From Chondrus crispus (taxonomy: Eukaryota > Rhodophyta > Florideophyceae > Gigartinales > Gigartinaceae): a stretch of 64,000 nt of DNA. The notes beneath the pieces are model-generated. The model did no database searches. It was not told the origin of the DNA and saw nothing but the letters and a program-made list of their open reading frames with translations. The translations under genes and the position numbers were made by a program. This document shows, piece after piece, positions 53,501-64,000 of this stretch. Numbering within the stretch: position 1 is the first letter of the stretch; each line of letters opens with the position of its first letter. Location of the stretch: positions 62,001 through 126,000 of the forward strand of contig NW_005178620.1 of NCBI RefSeq assembly GCF_000350225.1. Direction: 5' to 3'.

Positions 53501-56500
53501 CGAAACTGGATTCGGTTCAATGCCGCTGCTGACAAACTGTCTTGGTGCACGATCTCCCCAACCCTTTGCAATACCTAAGATTTGACGAAAGGCATCGTGT
53601 GATACGGAAGTTCGCAATGAAGGCATCTGGGCTCTGAGCTTGACCTTTGTGTGCTGGAAAGGCCGTACACATGTGTTACGGCTTCCACAAAGGATGAGTT
53701 ATGCAGCACTTGTAGGAGCACATGCACCGAAAAAGGTCTGATAATGCGCTCCGCTGCTTGTTTCCCCGCTTTTGAAACTACGAAAAGCCCCAAGTCACTA
53801 ACGGCCATCTTGTAATCCGTGTATCGAATCGATATTGAATTCTCGCGTGGCATGTCCATGGGGGAGTCGCATTTAGATGCAAGTGTCTCTGAACTGACAA
53901 CCTCTGATGGGCCTGTGGAGGTTTCCATTGCGAATGTACCAAGGTCCAGGACGAGAGACACGTCGCCCCCAGAAGAACCTGGAACGACGAAACGCGGTCC
54001 TCGAATAAGCATATCCATTCGCATTGGGACAGACCTATCTAGGATTGCTTTCTGGATGTCCATCCGCAATGATGCAAGCCGTGGCGCCGCCGCTCTGCTC
54101 AGAAATTGCATGATCGAAGGCATTTTCTCCCTCGGATGCCAAAAAGCAACAGATGAAACGAAAGCTCCTTTTGGTCCGTCAACAAGAACTTCCATGCCAC
54201 CGATTGCTAAGTCCATGGCCATTCTTGTGGCACCACTTGCCCACTGCCCTTGAGGGGCTTCCTCATGGTTCAATCGCAGTGCGGCGATGTACTTCAGTGG
54301 AGTGTGGGATACAACAGAAAGATCCTCAATATTCTGAACGGATACTCCCGAGATCCCCCCATCAGATAGGGCTGAAATAGAGCCCGATGAGTCGCTTCCA
54401 AAGCCCTCCTTGAATTGCCCTACAGTCGGAAACGATGGGCTCGTGGCTGGCAGTGGTTCACTCTCTAGTCCATATTCGCCTCGAATTTCGCAGATGGCGT
54501 TTGATATGTCGTGTGGGTAGGAATGCAGATGTGCAACTTCGATACCAGTAGTCTCTTTAGCTCTTTCATTGAACGTCTCTACATTTTCTGAGTGCTTTTG
54601 AGACTGGGCCCAATCGTCCGCGAGGTCAGACATGAGTTGATCTGAATTACGGCGCGCGGGTAGCGATGAGTCCTCATTTAAACCGTTTCTGGTGGTCTTA
54701 GTCTCTCCAGCCCATGGAGCGCGTGGGTACATAACTTTCATTTGCTTCTGCAAATCAATCACTTGAAAAGTTCCCAACAAGGCCTCAAGCAACATTCCCG
54801 CTCCAGGTCTTGTTTCAATACCTATTCTTAGTTCTCCAAACTCAAGGCTAGAGACTGGCATTGGAGCATCAGGAAACCCACCTTCTTTCAGTTCAATAGA
54901 TCCCTTTCCAAGCAAGAACCCCATTCGAAAATTTGGGATAGTGGCTTCCTCGCCTTCGTCAAAACTATTCTTCGATAGAGCTTCGGAAAAGCTACTCTCC
55001 TGTGATGGTGGTCGAATTTCGTTAGACATTTCAAAGATATCATCCGATTGCCGTTCAGAAAATGATGTCCTTAAAGAACCACTTGGTGTTGCTTCAGTCT
55101 GGGCACCATCGGAAGGCTGCGTTAAGCCATCGTTGCGACTCCTAGACCTCTCCGACGTCCCCTTGTCAGAACTCGCGGTGGAGACCGCAGCCCCACTGTC
55201 ACGCCCTTGTCGCGAGAACAGCGACCAAAATCGACTCGTGGATACCGCACTGGCGCTCGCCTCCTTAGCTGCAGCGATTAAGTCCCTATCTGCTAAGTCA
55301 CGAAATAGAATGACGTCCCTGTAAGAAAGGTCAGCCTCTAGTTCTTCTACGATTTTCGCTTCAGTTTCCGGCTCCCTAGAACCTTTCCGTCGCGAAGTTA
55401 CGATGATGTTTCTTGCACGGCAGTAATCTTCACGCTTTTTCCGTCTTTCTCTGAGACCTGTGGCATTGAAGCGCAAAACAGCCTCCCTCCGTTCCTTAAA
55501 GCGAGGGAGAAGACGGTCGAGGGCCCAGAACCACCTTCCCCTTGCAGTCTTAGGTCGCACCTTTCGGTCGATATCTGAAAGATACATGATTGTGGATAGC
55601 AGCGTGTGGTACTGGAAGTCGTCTAAAATGATTTGGACTTCCGGAAAATGTAAATCCATCTGCACCCTTGGAATCTTTCGGAGCTCCAAATAGTTCTCGT
55701 CCTTGCCGGCTAAGGCGGCCGCCAGTGCGGCACTTTTAGTCAAGGAAATTCTCAGCTCGCCATCTATTGGCTTGATAGCATGCCTGGAGCACTTTCTGAC
55801 GAAACCAGACCATTGACCGGGGATTCGCTGCGCTTCCGCATCTAAGATCCAGCCCTTGATAGAGTTGTTCGCATTGCCGGGCTCCCAGTTTAGGACTAAG
55901 CCACGCATGTAAAGTACTTTGTGTACCACAGGAGATGACGGATTCTCTATAAACACCGGCTCCCACACATGATTTGTTGAACAAGCCCTGAGAGAATCCA
56001 ACGCTATAGTTGCCGTGTAAGGGCGGTCCCGCACACTGCTTGCATCCTCGTACTGCACGACAACGTTCTCAACATCTATTTGAATGTTATCTACAATTTT
56101 CGTGACAACTTTGCTGGTGAAGTTCCAACCCCACCTTGCGACCCGGTATCCACTCTGAGATCGACTACCGTCGCCCGCTGGCGGTTTACCGTCCGCAGCG
56201 CCATCCTTGCCTTGCCCGTCTGATGGAGGATCAATGGAAGACGAAGCATTTTGATGTCCTGCAAGACTGAATTTTGCATCGCGGACAGCCTCATCTGTGG
56301 CGAGGCGCGCTGCCTTCAATCGCTTCTCTCGCAACTCTAGAGCAGCCTGATCACCGTCAGACACCGGGGAGGCAACGACGGTGACATCGTGCATGTAAAT
56401 CCGCACGGGAGCTGAACGCAAAGCCTTCCAGGGGACCTCCAACCTCAACAAACCAATGTACCCCGCCGTAACTGTGACCGGCAAATCGAGTCCGAGAGTC

Positions 56501-56655
56501 TCAAACAAGACTGCGAGGGCATCTGGGCGCAAGCGCAAATGCTTAAGCTCGAGATCACCGCTCCAGACTCCCAGTCGAATACTGTCCTTATTCAAGCCGT
56601 CGACGTAGCTTCCTAAGACTCGCACAAGAACATCGGCAACGATTCCCTCCAACAT
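44579..56655 (-). CDS. VPS13: VPS13-type bridge-like lipid transfer protein, one very short intron
   Basis: VPS13 proteins form hydrophobic grooves that carry lipids between organelles at contact sites. Exon 1 runs from ATG 56655 (MLEGIVADVLVRVLGSYV, chorein start) to about 53680-53722; exon 2 runs from 53653 to 44579. The total is about 4000 residues. The two long frames overlap out of phase and are joined by a small intron with acceptor CTTTCCAG at 53654. Features in order: chorein domain (residues 1-130), long beta-rich groove, VAB-type region around 47950-49200 (WSDPLSK, RIVNLCNARSIAFRQ), ATG2/VPS13 C-terminal domain around 46200-46620 (GGIVGSLGGIPRAVAQGLE, AAEEGPSGFIKGLGKGFIGG), PH-like fold (45670-45880), a beta-sandwich-like segment (44878-45240), and a terminal UBA-like helix bundle (44582-44716; LIAKLSSLGFSSEESMSALE). 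The last two are unusual additions. It is divergent from V-ATPase subunit a. Confidence 0.92.
53654..53709 (-). other. Inferred intron of VPS13 (26, 56 or 68 nt)
   Basis: The acceptor CTTTCCAG ends at 53654. Donors giving an in-frame join are GTAACA at 53679 (26 nt), GTGCTG at 53709 (56 nt) and GTGCTC at 53721 (68 nt). After splicing the protein continues HTKVKLRAQMPSLRTSVS, a typical VPS13 repeat strand. With the 56-nt choice CGTAAC could be the branch site. Without splicing exon 1 runs to a stop at 53575. Confidence 0.6.
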
Positions 56656-58382
56656 GGTGTGATGGGAGCGATGATGAGTGTCGCAAAGTCAGTTGTTGAC
56701 ACGTTGAAGATGATTGCTGACGAACGGCTTTCACATGGAACGTTGGCGAAGGCAATTTTGCCAAGACTAGTTAGAAGACTGTGTGAAAAGACACTGGGGA
56801 ACCAGACATGGCTCTGTTGGGCGAGGTCTACGTCGAGGTAAGGGATGGCGAAACTTCTGCATGAGTGGACATTCTGGTTCCCAGCTGATGCGAACGAAGC
56901 AGCGTTAATTGGGCATTTCTAGTAAGCAGCTGCTTGGCTGGGTCCGAGTATGATCTAAACTTATCTACCAATGAACAAGTAAGATGCGCCAGTATGAAGG
57001 CTGAACGAGAAAAAAGTATGATATATTGTCTGACTCGGAAAATGCGCCCTTAAATTATTTCCCTATTGACAGCATCAGAATGAAAACACCAGCGCCTACT
57101 GTACAGTGTAAAATATTCGGTGCGTTGATCAATAAGAGATTCGTTGTCATTCAGGAAGAAATTACTCTCGGGCTCAAACCCCAAGCCCCTACAGAGTCTC
57201 TAGAAGATTGCATCCTACAAAACAGAGAAATTGCAGAAAATGAGAAAAGATTGAACGCAAGGACTGAGTAACGAGTGCTCACTCGTTACTCCGTATTGTG
57301 ACATTTCCCTCCTGATTCCGGTGGCCTTAGTGAGAAAAAGTACGAACTTTAAAGCGTGCGATTGCGTGGAGTTGGTAAACTGATATTTTTAAATGTAATA
57401 GCCCCGTTCATATGGACCTGGATGGATAGTTTTGTACAAGCGATTGGGCAGCAGAGCGTTTTCCCTTCATCGAAGACCTTGCGTCCTGCGCCGCGCTTTT
57501 CGAGGGAGATAAAATTTAATCTGCCCAGCTCTCGCATGAATGGGAAGCTCTCTGAGAGGCACCATTTTTGTTTGGCAATGCATTTTAAGCTACCATTACC
57601 CCAGAACTTTCCTTAACTTTCCCCATGCTAGACTAGAGAAAATGATATAGTCTTCGTTCCCAGTCGTCGTCGCAAGAAAGCAGCAGCGAGAAGAGTACAA
57701 TTTGCATGTTTGGGCGTGCGATAGATGTTCACAATGGGCATTGCTGGGCCTGGAAAGACACCATCCATTCAGTTTGCTCCATGAAGTAAGGAAGACCAAT
57801 GGAAACAGGCTGCACGGTGAGATAGTATCTGGCTCTAGAGAGCCCTGCATCTTTCAGGCAGTGTCTTCGTGCCATTGAGAAGGAGTGAGCGCTGTAGTCC
57901 CCATTGAGAAGTGCCGGTTTCTGACAGTGCAGTTGCCAAAGTTCTGCTGTACTACTGTACAGCAGCTGCACTACAGCATTCCGGCGACCAGGAAAAAAAG
58001 ATGCTGACACCATACATTTCTCTGCCCGCTCTTCGAGGAAAAACTGAATTGGATCAGATTTCCCCCGGTCCTGACAGTGGAACTGCAACTGATCTTTGCG
58101 TTGGGAGCGTTGTCATACGTGTGCTCCCCGCTTGTCTGGGGCTGTCCCTGCGCATTCGATAATTATGTTCAACACGCCCTGCACCAGCGCGAGGGGTACG
58201 TACTTACCTCAGAACGAAAAATTCGCCAGCACCCGTGCTTCTCTTGACAACTGCCTTTTTTCGACTGTACTTCACTCCTCTCCCGGACTCCAGACTTCGG
58301 TCATTCCTCTGGCGTCAAGCCAGATTGGTCCCCCACGACGAGGCGTCGAAGTAGCAACCCGGCGGTTTCCGCCGCAGGCAAG
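56656..58382. promoter_or_regulatory. Divergent promoter region between VPS13 and V-ATPase subunit a
   Basis: 1.7 kb with no recognised gene. The open frame at 57026-57271 begins with TTG and has no known motif. Contains a 12-bp hairpin (57266-57291) and GTAC-rich inverted motifs (57096-57110, 57946-57970; GCTGTAC...GTACAGC). Confidence 0.45.
57266..57291. repeat. Perfect 12-bp hairpin, 2-base loop
   Basis: GAGTAACGAGTG and CACTCGTTACTC pair exactly across CT, in the VPS13/V-ATPase intergenic region. Role unknown. Confidence 0.8.
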
Positions 58383-61148
58383 ATGCCTTCCCTTCGCGAT
58401 CCGTACACTACCTTAGCATCCCTCGGTCGACGTGCCAACTCTGGTCTGCGTCTCTCGACCCTCGCCGGTACCGACAATGACCCCTCGAACAAGAAATCCA
58501 CTCGCAAGTCCACCGTCGCTGCCTTTAACCGCATGCGCACGAACAAAGTCGGTACGCTCTTTCGCTCCGAGGACATGGTGTTAGTGAGGCTCTATTTTGA
58601 CCGCGCCGCAGCGCATGACACTATCGATGAACTTGGCGAGCTCGGCTTGGTTCAGTTCAAGGATCTTAACGAGAATCAATCTGCTTTTCAGCGAACCTTT
58701 AGCGAGAATGTCCGTCGCTGTGATGACATGCTTCGAGTTATCCGATACCTCACTGACCAGATCAAGGGTACCGACCATCTCACTCTTGCTCCATCGGCAT
58801 TCCATGGCCCAGGCACTGGCCCTACGTTTCGACTCGATGACCTCGATGGCCATCTCAACAGCCTCGAACACTCCTTGCTCGAGATGAATGGGAACGCGGA
58901 AGCAATATCCACGCAATATAACGAGACTATCGAGTTGCGTTGCGTACTCGAGCGCGCCGCCGAGTTCTTCCGGTCCGCCCCGCGAATGCGCAACTCTAGC
59001 TCGCCCTCACCTGGGCCAGGTGCACGACCTCAGAGGGGAGGAAGATCTGGACTCATAGCAGGCGTCATGGGCGAAATCTCCGCCCTGTCGGATGCGCCCA
59101 CGATTGTGGTTGACGATGAATCTGATATAGATGTCTCGCCCAATGCCTTCAACTCAGGCTTTGGTGCCGCAGGGGACTCCGGACTTCGCATGTCATCAAT
59201 GCTCTCTTTCTTCACTGGAACTATTGATCGTGAGAAGATGTCCTCGTTCGAGCGAGTGCTCTTCCGCGCCACGCATGGTAATTGCTTCGTGCGATTTGCT
59301 GATATCGGAGGAAAGCTTGTTGATCCAGAAAGTGGTGAGGAGAGAGACAAAAGCGTTTTCATGGTTTTTTTCTCGGGTTCGGCCGTCAAGAGCAAGGTCT
59401 CAAAAATATGCGACGCGTTTAATGCAAACAGATACGTAGTACCAGAAGACCATGCTAGCCAGATGACCGCCCTCACACACTGTCGGACGAGGTTGGCCGA
59501 TCTCGAAGCAATCATGGAAACCACAGCGAGTCAGCGATCAGAGATCTTGCGAGGTGTAAGCCAACAAGTGCTTTCTTGGACAGAAAAGGTGAAGCGTGAT
59601 ATGGGAATCTTTCACACATTGAATCTCCTCAATTACGACACAAGTCATCAGCTTTTTATTGCAGACGTGTGGTGTCCAGAATCAGCTCAAGATGATGTGC
59701 GAAACGCTCTAGAGATTGGAAGACGTCGGTCGAACGCGCAAGTACCTTCCGTTTTGGAAGAACGACCAAGGGGTCCCAAGGATGTACCTCCGACGTACTT
59801 CAAGACCAACAAATTTACCGAAGTTTTCCAAAGCATTGTTGAGTCATATGGAGTTGCCAAGTATCAAGAGGTGAACCCAGCCCCGTTCACAATTATCACG
59901 TTTCCATTTCTCTTTGCGGTGATGTTTGGAGATATTGGTCATGGAATACTAATGACCCTATTTGCCGCGTACTTGGTTCGAAACGAGCGACATTACAATG
60001 CACTGGGGAAACGAATGGGTGAGATGATGAAGACCTGCTATGATGGGAGATATGTCATTTTGTTGATGGGAATTTTCTCAATATACACTGGATTTATATA
60101 CAATGAATTCTTCGCCGTTCCAATAGACATATTTGGGTCAAGGTGGAAATATACTGCGGAGAGTGAGATGGCCTGTGGAATTGACAATTGCGTCAACCCT
60201 GCAAGCGTCTTACCACCGCTTGCACCATATCCCCTTGGTTTTGATCCCGCATGGAAATCAAGTAAGACAGGTCTAATCTTCTTCAACTCATATAAGATGA
60301 AACTATCGATTGTGCTCGGAGTGTGCCAAATGGTGATGGGAATATGCTTATCGTACCGCAACGCTAAATTCTTCAAACAGAGAATAGATATCATCCATGT
60401 CTTCATTCCACAAATGATTTTCATGAACGCCATTTTCGGCTACTTGGTGTTCATCATCATCTTGAAGTGGTTTACAGACTATAACTCTGCAGAATGCATC
60501 GCAGATCCGAACTGCAGCCCTCCTGACCTTAAGTCTGTGTTAATCGGAATGTTTATGAGTCCAGGGAATCTGCCTGCAGATATGGTCATGTTCCCAGGTC
60601 AAAACACAATCCAACTGTTCTTGACAATAGCAGCCGTGATTGCGGTTCCATGGATGCTGTTTCCAAAACCACTCATCCTCCGTGCACGTCACAACAACCG
60701 GAAGAGATATATGAGACTCGCAGATGACGAACATTCAACCCCATATGATGACGACGACAACGGCGAGCCTTTCGATTTCGGGGAAGTATTTGTACACCAA
60801 ATGATCCATACGATCGAGTTCGTCCTGGGTGCAGTCAGTAACACTGCCAGTTATCTTCGGCTATGGGCATTGAGCCTCGCACATGCTGAACTCAGTGACG
60901 TGTTTCTAGAGAAGTTGATCTACGGGTCGGTTTCCTCAGGGAATCCTATAGCGATGATGATTGGTTTCTTCATGTGGGTTGGAGCGACACTGGGTGTGTT
61001 AATGTTTATGGAGTCGCTATCAGCCTTTCTTCACGCGCTGAGATTGCACTGGGTAGAGTTTCAGAACAAATTTTACCTTCTGCACGGGGACGGAAAGAAG
61101 TTCGAACCATACACGCACACCAGCGCAGAAGAGGACGATGATCCATAG
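58383..61148 (+). CDS. VHA-a: V-type H+-ATPase subunit a (Vph1/VHA-a)
   Basis: The membrane stator subunit that forms the proton half-channels of the vacuolar ATPase. The 921-residue protein from ATG 58383 has a 60-residue Ser/Thr/Arg-rich extension before the usual start (FRSEDMVLVRLYFDRAAAHD). The cytosolic half follows (GLVQFKDLNENQSAFQRTF, VRRCDDMLR). The membrane half begins near residue 480 with PPTYFKTNKFTEVFQSIVES, then YGVAKYQEVNPAPFTIITFP, FGDIGHG, GIFSIYTGFIYNEFFAVP, and the essential-Arg helix SYLRLWALSLAHAELSDV. The end is LHALRLHWVEFQNKFYLLHG and a short acidic tail. About eight membrane segments, full length, no intron. Which organelle isoform it is cannot be told. It is convergent with the MBB1-like gene, with 305 bases between stop codons. 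Confidence 0.95.
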   Translation: MPSLRDPYTTLASLGRRANSGLRLSTLAGTDNDPSNKKSTRKSTVAAFNRMRTNKVGTLFRSEDMVLVRLYFDRAAAHDTIDELGELGLVQFKDLNENQSAFQRTFSENVRRCDDMLRVIRYLTDQIKGTDHLTLAPSAFHGPGTGPTFRLDDLDGHLNSLEHSLLEMNGNAEAISTQYNETIELRCVLERAAEFFRSAPRMRNSSSPSPGPGARPQRGGRSGLIAGVMGEISALSDAPTIVVDDESDIDVSPNAFNSGFGAAGDSGLRMSSMLSFFTGTIDREKMSSFERVLFRATHGNCFVRFADIGGKLVDPESGEERDKSVFMVFFSGSAVKSKVSKICDAFNANRYVVPEDHASQMTALTHCRTRLADLEAIMETTASQRSEILRGVSQQVLSWTEKVKRDMGIFHTLNLLNYDTSHQLFIADVWCPESAQDDVRNALEIGRRRSNAQVPSVLEERPRGPKDVPPTYFKTNKFTEVFQSIVESYGVAKYQEVNPAPFTIITFPFLFAVMFGDIGHGILMTLFAAYLVRNERHYNALGKRMGEMMKTCYDGRYVILLMGIFSIYTGFIYNEFFAVPIDIFGSRWKYTAESEMACGIDNCVNPASVLPPLAPYPLGFDPAWKSSKTGLIFFNSYKMKLSIVLGVCQMVMGICLSYRNAKFFKQRIDIIHVFIPQMIFMNAIFGYLVFIIILKWFTDYNSAECIADPNCSPPDLKSVLIGMFMSPGNLPADMVMFPGQNTIQLFLTIAAVIAVPWMLFPKPLILRARHNNRKRYMRLADDEHSTPYDDDDNGEPFDFGEVFVHQMIHTIEFVLGAVSNTASYLRLWALSLAHAELSDVFLEKLIYGSVSSGNPIAMMIGFFMWVGATLGVLMFMESLSAFLHALRLHWVEFQNKFYLLHGDGKKFEPYTHTSAEEDDDP

Positions 61149-61453
61149 GATAACTTTCATCACTCGTATGTGGGGGAGGAACGACCACCTCAACCTGTAT
61201 ATTTTAGAAGTTTTCCGTATCCTCGCGAACTATATTAAGCGAGGATAGCCGAAGATCCTGCGGGCGACACTACCCCACCGATACGTACTCTTTTAGATTT
61301 TCTTTCAGATGGGCGATACACTCAAAGGCAAACGCGAACAATTTGATACTCTGGCACTAAACAATTCAAAATGTAAGTCAGTGGCTTCTGCCAATCTATG
61401 CAAAATTTCGTGGCCAAAGAGTCTGTGTGACACCTCTTCCTCACTGACGAGAA
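61149..61453. other. Short spacer between convergent V-ATPase and MBB1-like genes
   Basis: Holds both 3' ends. No gene recognised. A weak inverted pair (TCCTCGCG at 61219 and CGAGGATA at 61241) is present. Confidence 0.45.
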
Positions 61454-63085
61454 CTATAACTTTCGCCATGGGCGTCGGAGCGGACTCTCTGGGTCCATTT
61501 CAAAAAGTTCTCTACTGGATTCGAGCTCGGCTGCCCTCCGAAACATAAAACGAGCTTGTTCCTCATCTCCTACTGAGCGCTCCAGCTCCGCCCAGGCCCG
61601 CCAAGGGGAGCTGTCCTTGGGGTCAAGGTTAATACTGCGCGATATGTAATGTCTGGCAACGGATATGTTGTTATGTGCTATTTCAAAGCGTGCAAACCAG
61701 AGCCACAACCACGAGCACTTATCGTCAACTTTCACGGCCTCTCCAAAGAGTTCTCGTGCTTTTTCTTCCCTCTCGCTTTCCCATTCCATCGCTGCCCAGG
61801 CATGAAATAGTGCCGCCCTTTCTTTTCCTTTGCTCGCCTTTGACCCTTCGTCAAAAAGCTGTCGCGAAACCTCCGGGTTGAATTGTCTTTGTTCAAGAAG
61901 TGCAAGTGCCTGCCATAGATAAGCTCGCGTTGGGTCAGCTTCAAGTCCTTTCGCGAATAAAGTCCTTGCAGCAGAAATCTCGCCACGGCTCTCCACAAGC
62001 TTCCCCCACGAACAATATAGCATGGGATCATCCGGATAAGCCGTGGCAGCCCTTCTGTATAAGCTGATTGCGCCGTGCAAGTTTCCTGATTTTTCCTCCA
62101 TGCGTGCCCATGCTTGCCAAAGCTGAACCGCACTTCGACCTGTTATAGAAGTGCCTTTTGCGTAGTACTTCCTCGCCATGTCCCGATTTCCTTCAAATTC
62201 CTCAAGTTGGCCAAAAGAAAGCCACGAGAGCGTATGTCGTGGGTCCACTCGAGTCGCTCTCGTGAAACACTCACGTGCAGCAGACACCTTACCCCTTCTA
62301 TACTCAAAAACGCCCAACGCATGGTGCAGATATGGATTGTCAGGCTCAACTTTGAGCCCCTTTGTTAGAATAATTCTTGCTGCATCAGAGTTACCGCGTT
62401 TGTCTTCGAGGACACCAAGGGAGTGATATAACCTAGTCGCTGTCGGACATACCCTCAGCCCCTGCCTGTACAATCGCCTAGCTTCCTCCACGTTCCCGCA
62501 TTTGTATTCCATCGACCCCCACGAATGATAAAGAGAGGGCAAATCAGGATTCGCTTCCGCAACTTTGGCAAAGAGCCTTCTCGCTGTGACAAAATTACCA
62601 AGCCCCTTTTCCAAATCTGCCCAAGTCTGCCAAAGAATCGCATTGGTAGGGTTCGCCTTGAGCGCGCGTCTGAGCACTTCCCTAGCGCGATTAGTCTCCC
62701 CACCGCGCTGCAGAACTGTCGCGTAACGAACCCATGCCCTCCCATTCGAAGTGTCCAATTGCACCAGGGACTCATACATGCCAAGAGCGTTGGTTACTCG
62801 CCCTGCCTTTTCTTCAGTCTTTGCACTCTCGTAGAGAAGCTCCAACGCTTCGCGGGTGCCTTGTTCTGGTTTCAATGGTGACGCCAGTGGAAGCGTGGGC
62901 GCCTGATCGCGTCGAGCCGTGTGCACAGTTGCCCCTGGGCGAACACGACGCTCGGCACGTGCTCTGGAAGGATCACTGGGAGAGCCCTGCCTGGCAGAGC
63001 GGCCTGCCGCAGACGACATGGACGCATGCCTCGCTCGTTTGGGCATGGACAGTGCGGGGGTTGCAACGAAGGCCGCGTCGTCCAT
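61454..63085 (-). CDS. MBB1: MBB1/HCF107-like HAT/TPR repeat protein
   Basis: In green algae and plants MBB1/HCF107 binds and stabilises the 5' ends of plastid psbB/psbH transcripts. The 543-residue protein from ATG 63085 starts with about 75 residues rich in Arg/Ser/Ala and nearly free of acids (plastid-transit-like). About eleven half-a-TPR units of 34 residues follow, for example AILWQTWADLEKGLGNFVTA, SLYHSWGSMEYKCGNVEEAR, RLYHSLGVLEDKRGNSDAAR, QLWQAWARMEEKSGNLHGAI and PMLYCSWGKLVESRGEISAA. The pattern W-x(2)-W/L-x-x-LE-x(3)-GN-x(3)-AR is that of RNA-binding HAT repeats, and the all-repeat layout fits MBB1 rather than splicing factors such as Clf1. The target RNA in this organism is inference. 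Single exon. Confidence 0.82.
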   Translation of the reverse strand: MDDAAFVATPALSMPKRARHASMSSAAGRSARQGSPSDPSRARAERRVRPGATVHTARRDQAPTLPLASPLKPEQGTREALELLYESAKTEEKAGRVTNALGMYESLVQLDTSNGRAWVRYATVLQRGGETNRAREVLRRALKANPTNAILWQTWADLEKGLGNFVTARRLFAKVAEANPDLPSLYHSWGSMEYKCGNVEEARRLYRQGLRVCPTATRLYHSLGVLEDKRGNSDAARIILTKGLKVEPDNPYLHHALGVFEYRRGKVSAARECFTRATRVDPRHTLSWLSFGQLEEFEGNRDMARKYYAKGTSITGRSAVQLWQAWARMEEKSGNLHGAISLYRRAATAYPDDPMLYCSWGKLVESRGEISAARTLFAKGLEADPTRAYLWQALALLEQRQFNPEVSRQLFDEGSKASKGKERAALFHAWAAMEWESEREEKARELFGEAVKVDDKCSWLWLWFARFEIAHNNISVARHYISRSINLDPKDSSPWRAWAELERSVGDEEQARFMFRRAAELESSRELFEMDPESPLRRPWRKL

Positions 63086-64000
63086 CGCAATTAGTCAGCG
63101 TACAGGCGATGAAAAGGTTCTCTCGAGTGGAGAGCACACTGCGAAAAAGTTTGAGCAGGAGAGAAAGGAATTGCCGCTGGAGGGACGGAGGTGCGCGCAA
63201 TGTACGGGAGACAAACGAATTCCTCTTTTCAGGAGTGAGGACATCGGAACCAACTTCCACCGGAGCGCAGGGTAAGAATTCGAGGAAGAAGGGTACGAAT
63301 CACGTTGTCCATATCGCCAGAAGAAGTGATCTGAGTGGCCCTCCGCGCGGGACGGTTTTTGTGCCATTTGATAGCACTGTACCCAAGGGTACCGGTACCT
63401 GCTGTGCCGTACAGTACCAAGGGTACTGTGCTGTACGGGTGTGGACATCTACAGAAATTATTCGTTTTAGCCGTTGGCTGCTGTTTTGGAAGTCAGTCTC
63501 CATATGATCGAGACTGCCAAAAAACCACCTTCGTCTTAAAACTAAAATCTTCATCTACGAGCCTCTTCCTTAGCCTAGCTAGGGAGTGCTTTTGGTGCCT
63601 TTCATTATGCCTTCTTTTCTTCCTGAAATGACCGGACTTGCGTCTTCGTAAAGAATTACTAAAAGTGCAGCACTTTGAATCTCCTAGAAAAACTGGGAGG
63701 TTATTTATTAAATCTTGACATTGAGTTTCTTCCTCAGCGTTCTCAGAGGGGTTGCGTTACTTGCTCTTCTTCCGAAGAGCCAGTACGGTGTCTCATTGAT
63801 ATCATAATGTTGTTCCAGTCCGCAATAAAGAGGTGTTTACACGTGACATTGACGAGTGACAGAATTGTCTACGAGTAAAGCATGCGTCGCGTTGGTAATG
63901 TTTTTAGATGATTGTCATGTCGCAAGTAGGATATAGATAATGCTACAGAGAGGCGAGCAATGAAGCGAGTTGAATTCACGAAATTTGAAGAGAGCTTAAA
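63086..64000. other. Upstream of MBB1-like gene, no gene recognised
   Basis: Contains a cluster of interlocking GTAC-rich palindromes at 63374-63437 (for example CAGTACC-AAG-GGTACTG and GGTACCGGTACC). No credible coding frame follows to the window end. Confidence 0.45.

Noticed and set aside
57026-57271. 81-codon plus-strand frame upstream of V-ATPase subunit a
   Set aside because: TTG start, no recognisable motif, in a divergent promoter region.

Overview
The window is nuclear DNA of a photosynthetic eukaryote, most likely a red alga of the florideophyte type (Chondrus-like). That assignment is an inference, not a database match. It rests on four things. Eukaryote-only genes are present (ORC2, VPS13, TM9SF, V-ATPase subunit a, CPSF30, ALG7). 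Nearly all are single-exon. An MBB1/HCF107-like plastid RNA-stability repeat protein and a RUS-family protein occur. Compact gene pairs lie between long stretches of decayed transposons. Two runs of N (4253-4352, 42721-42891) are assembly gaps.

Region 1-9900 is repeat territory. Two related Ty3/gypsy-type LTR retrotransposons lie on the minus strand. The younger one (A: Gag open to the left edge of the window, LTR 1744-2335) has inserted into the pol gene of an older, broken one (B: pol 2336-4252, gag about 4400-6098, LTR 6227-6894). Then come duplicated non-coding repeats, a 54-bp minisatellite and an 88-bp tandem repeat.

Region 9900-26040 carries an eIF2B-beta-like gene with an upstream in-frame stop, ALG7/DPAGT1, a TM9SF protein, an ARFRP1-like GTPase with Ala in place of the catalytic Gln, a bacterial-type RNase HII with one 72-nt intron, an unfamiliar protein with two GNAAP motifs, and ORC2 with an Arg-Gly-rich N-terminus. 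Region 26100-40500 has an Mpv17-family gene, a kinase-like gene and an F-box/propeller-like gene set among relics (WD40, elongin C) and DNA elements: two identical 602-bp terminal-inverted-repeat elements 6920 bp apart, a 95-bp double palindrome, and a foldback-like family at 38155-39519.

Region 40560-63085 is the densest part: CPSF30, an MMTAG2-like protein, a RUS-family gene running out of a gap, a roughly 4000-residue VPS13 with a UBA-like C-terminus, V-ATPase subunit a, and the MBB1-like gene. Several neighbours are convergent with only 107-333 bp between stop codons. There is no sign of operons. The genes share broad themes (endomembrane traffic: TM9SF, ARFRP1, VPS13, V-ATPase, ALG7; replication and genome upkeep: ORC2, RNase HII; RNA processing: CPSF30, MBB1) but nothing shows they form one pathway. 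No tRNA, rRNA or CRISPR array was seen. Start codons below are the first plausible ATG, because longer open frames often begin at TTG or GTG.
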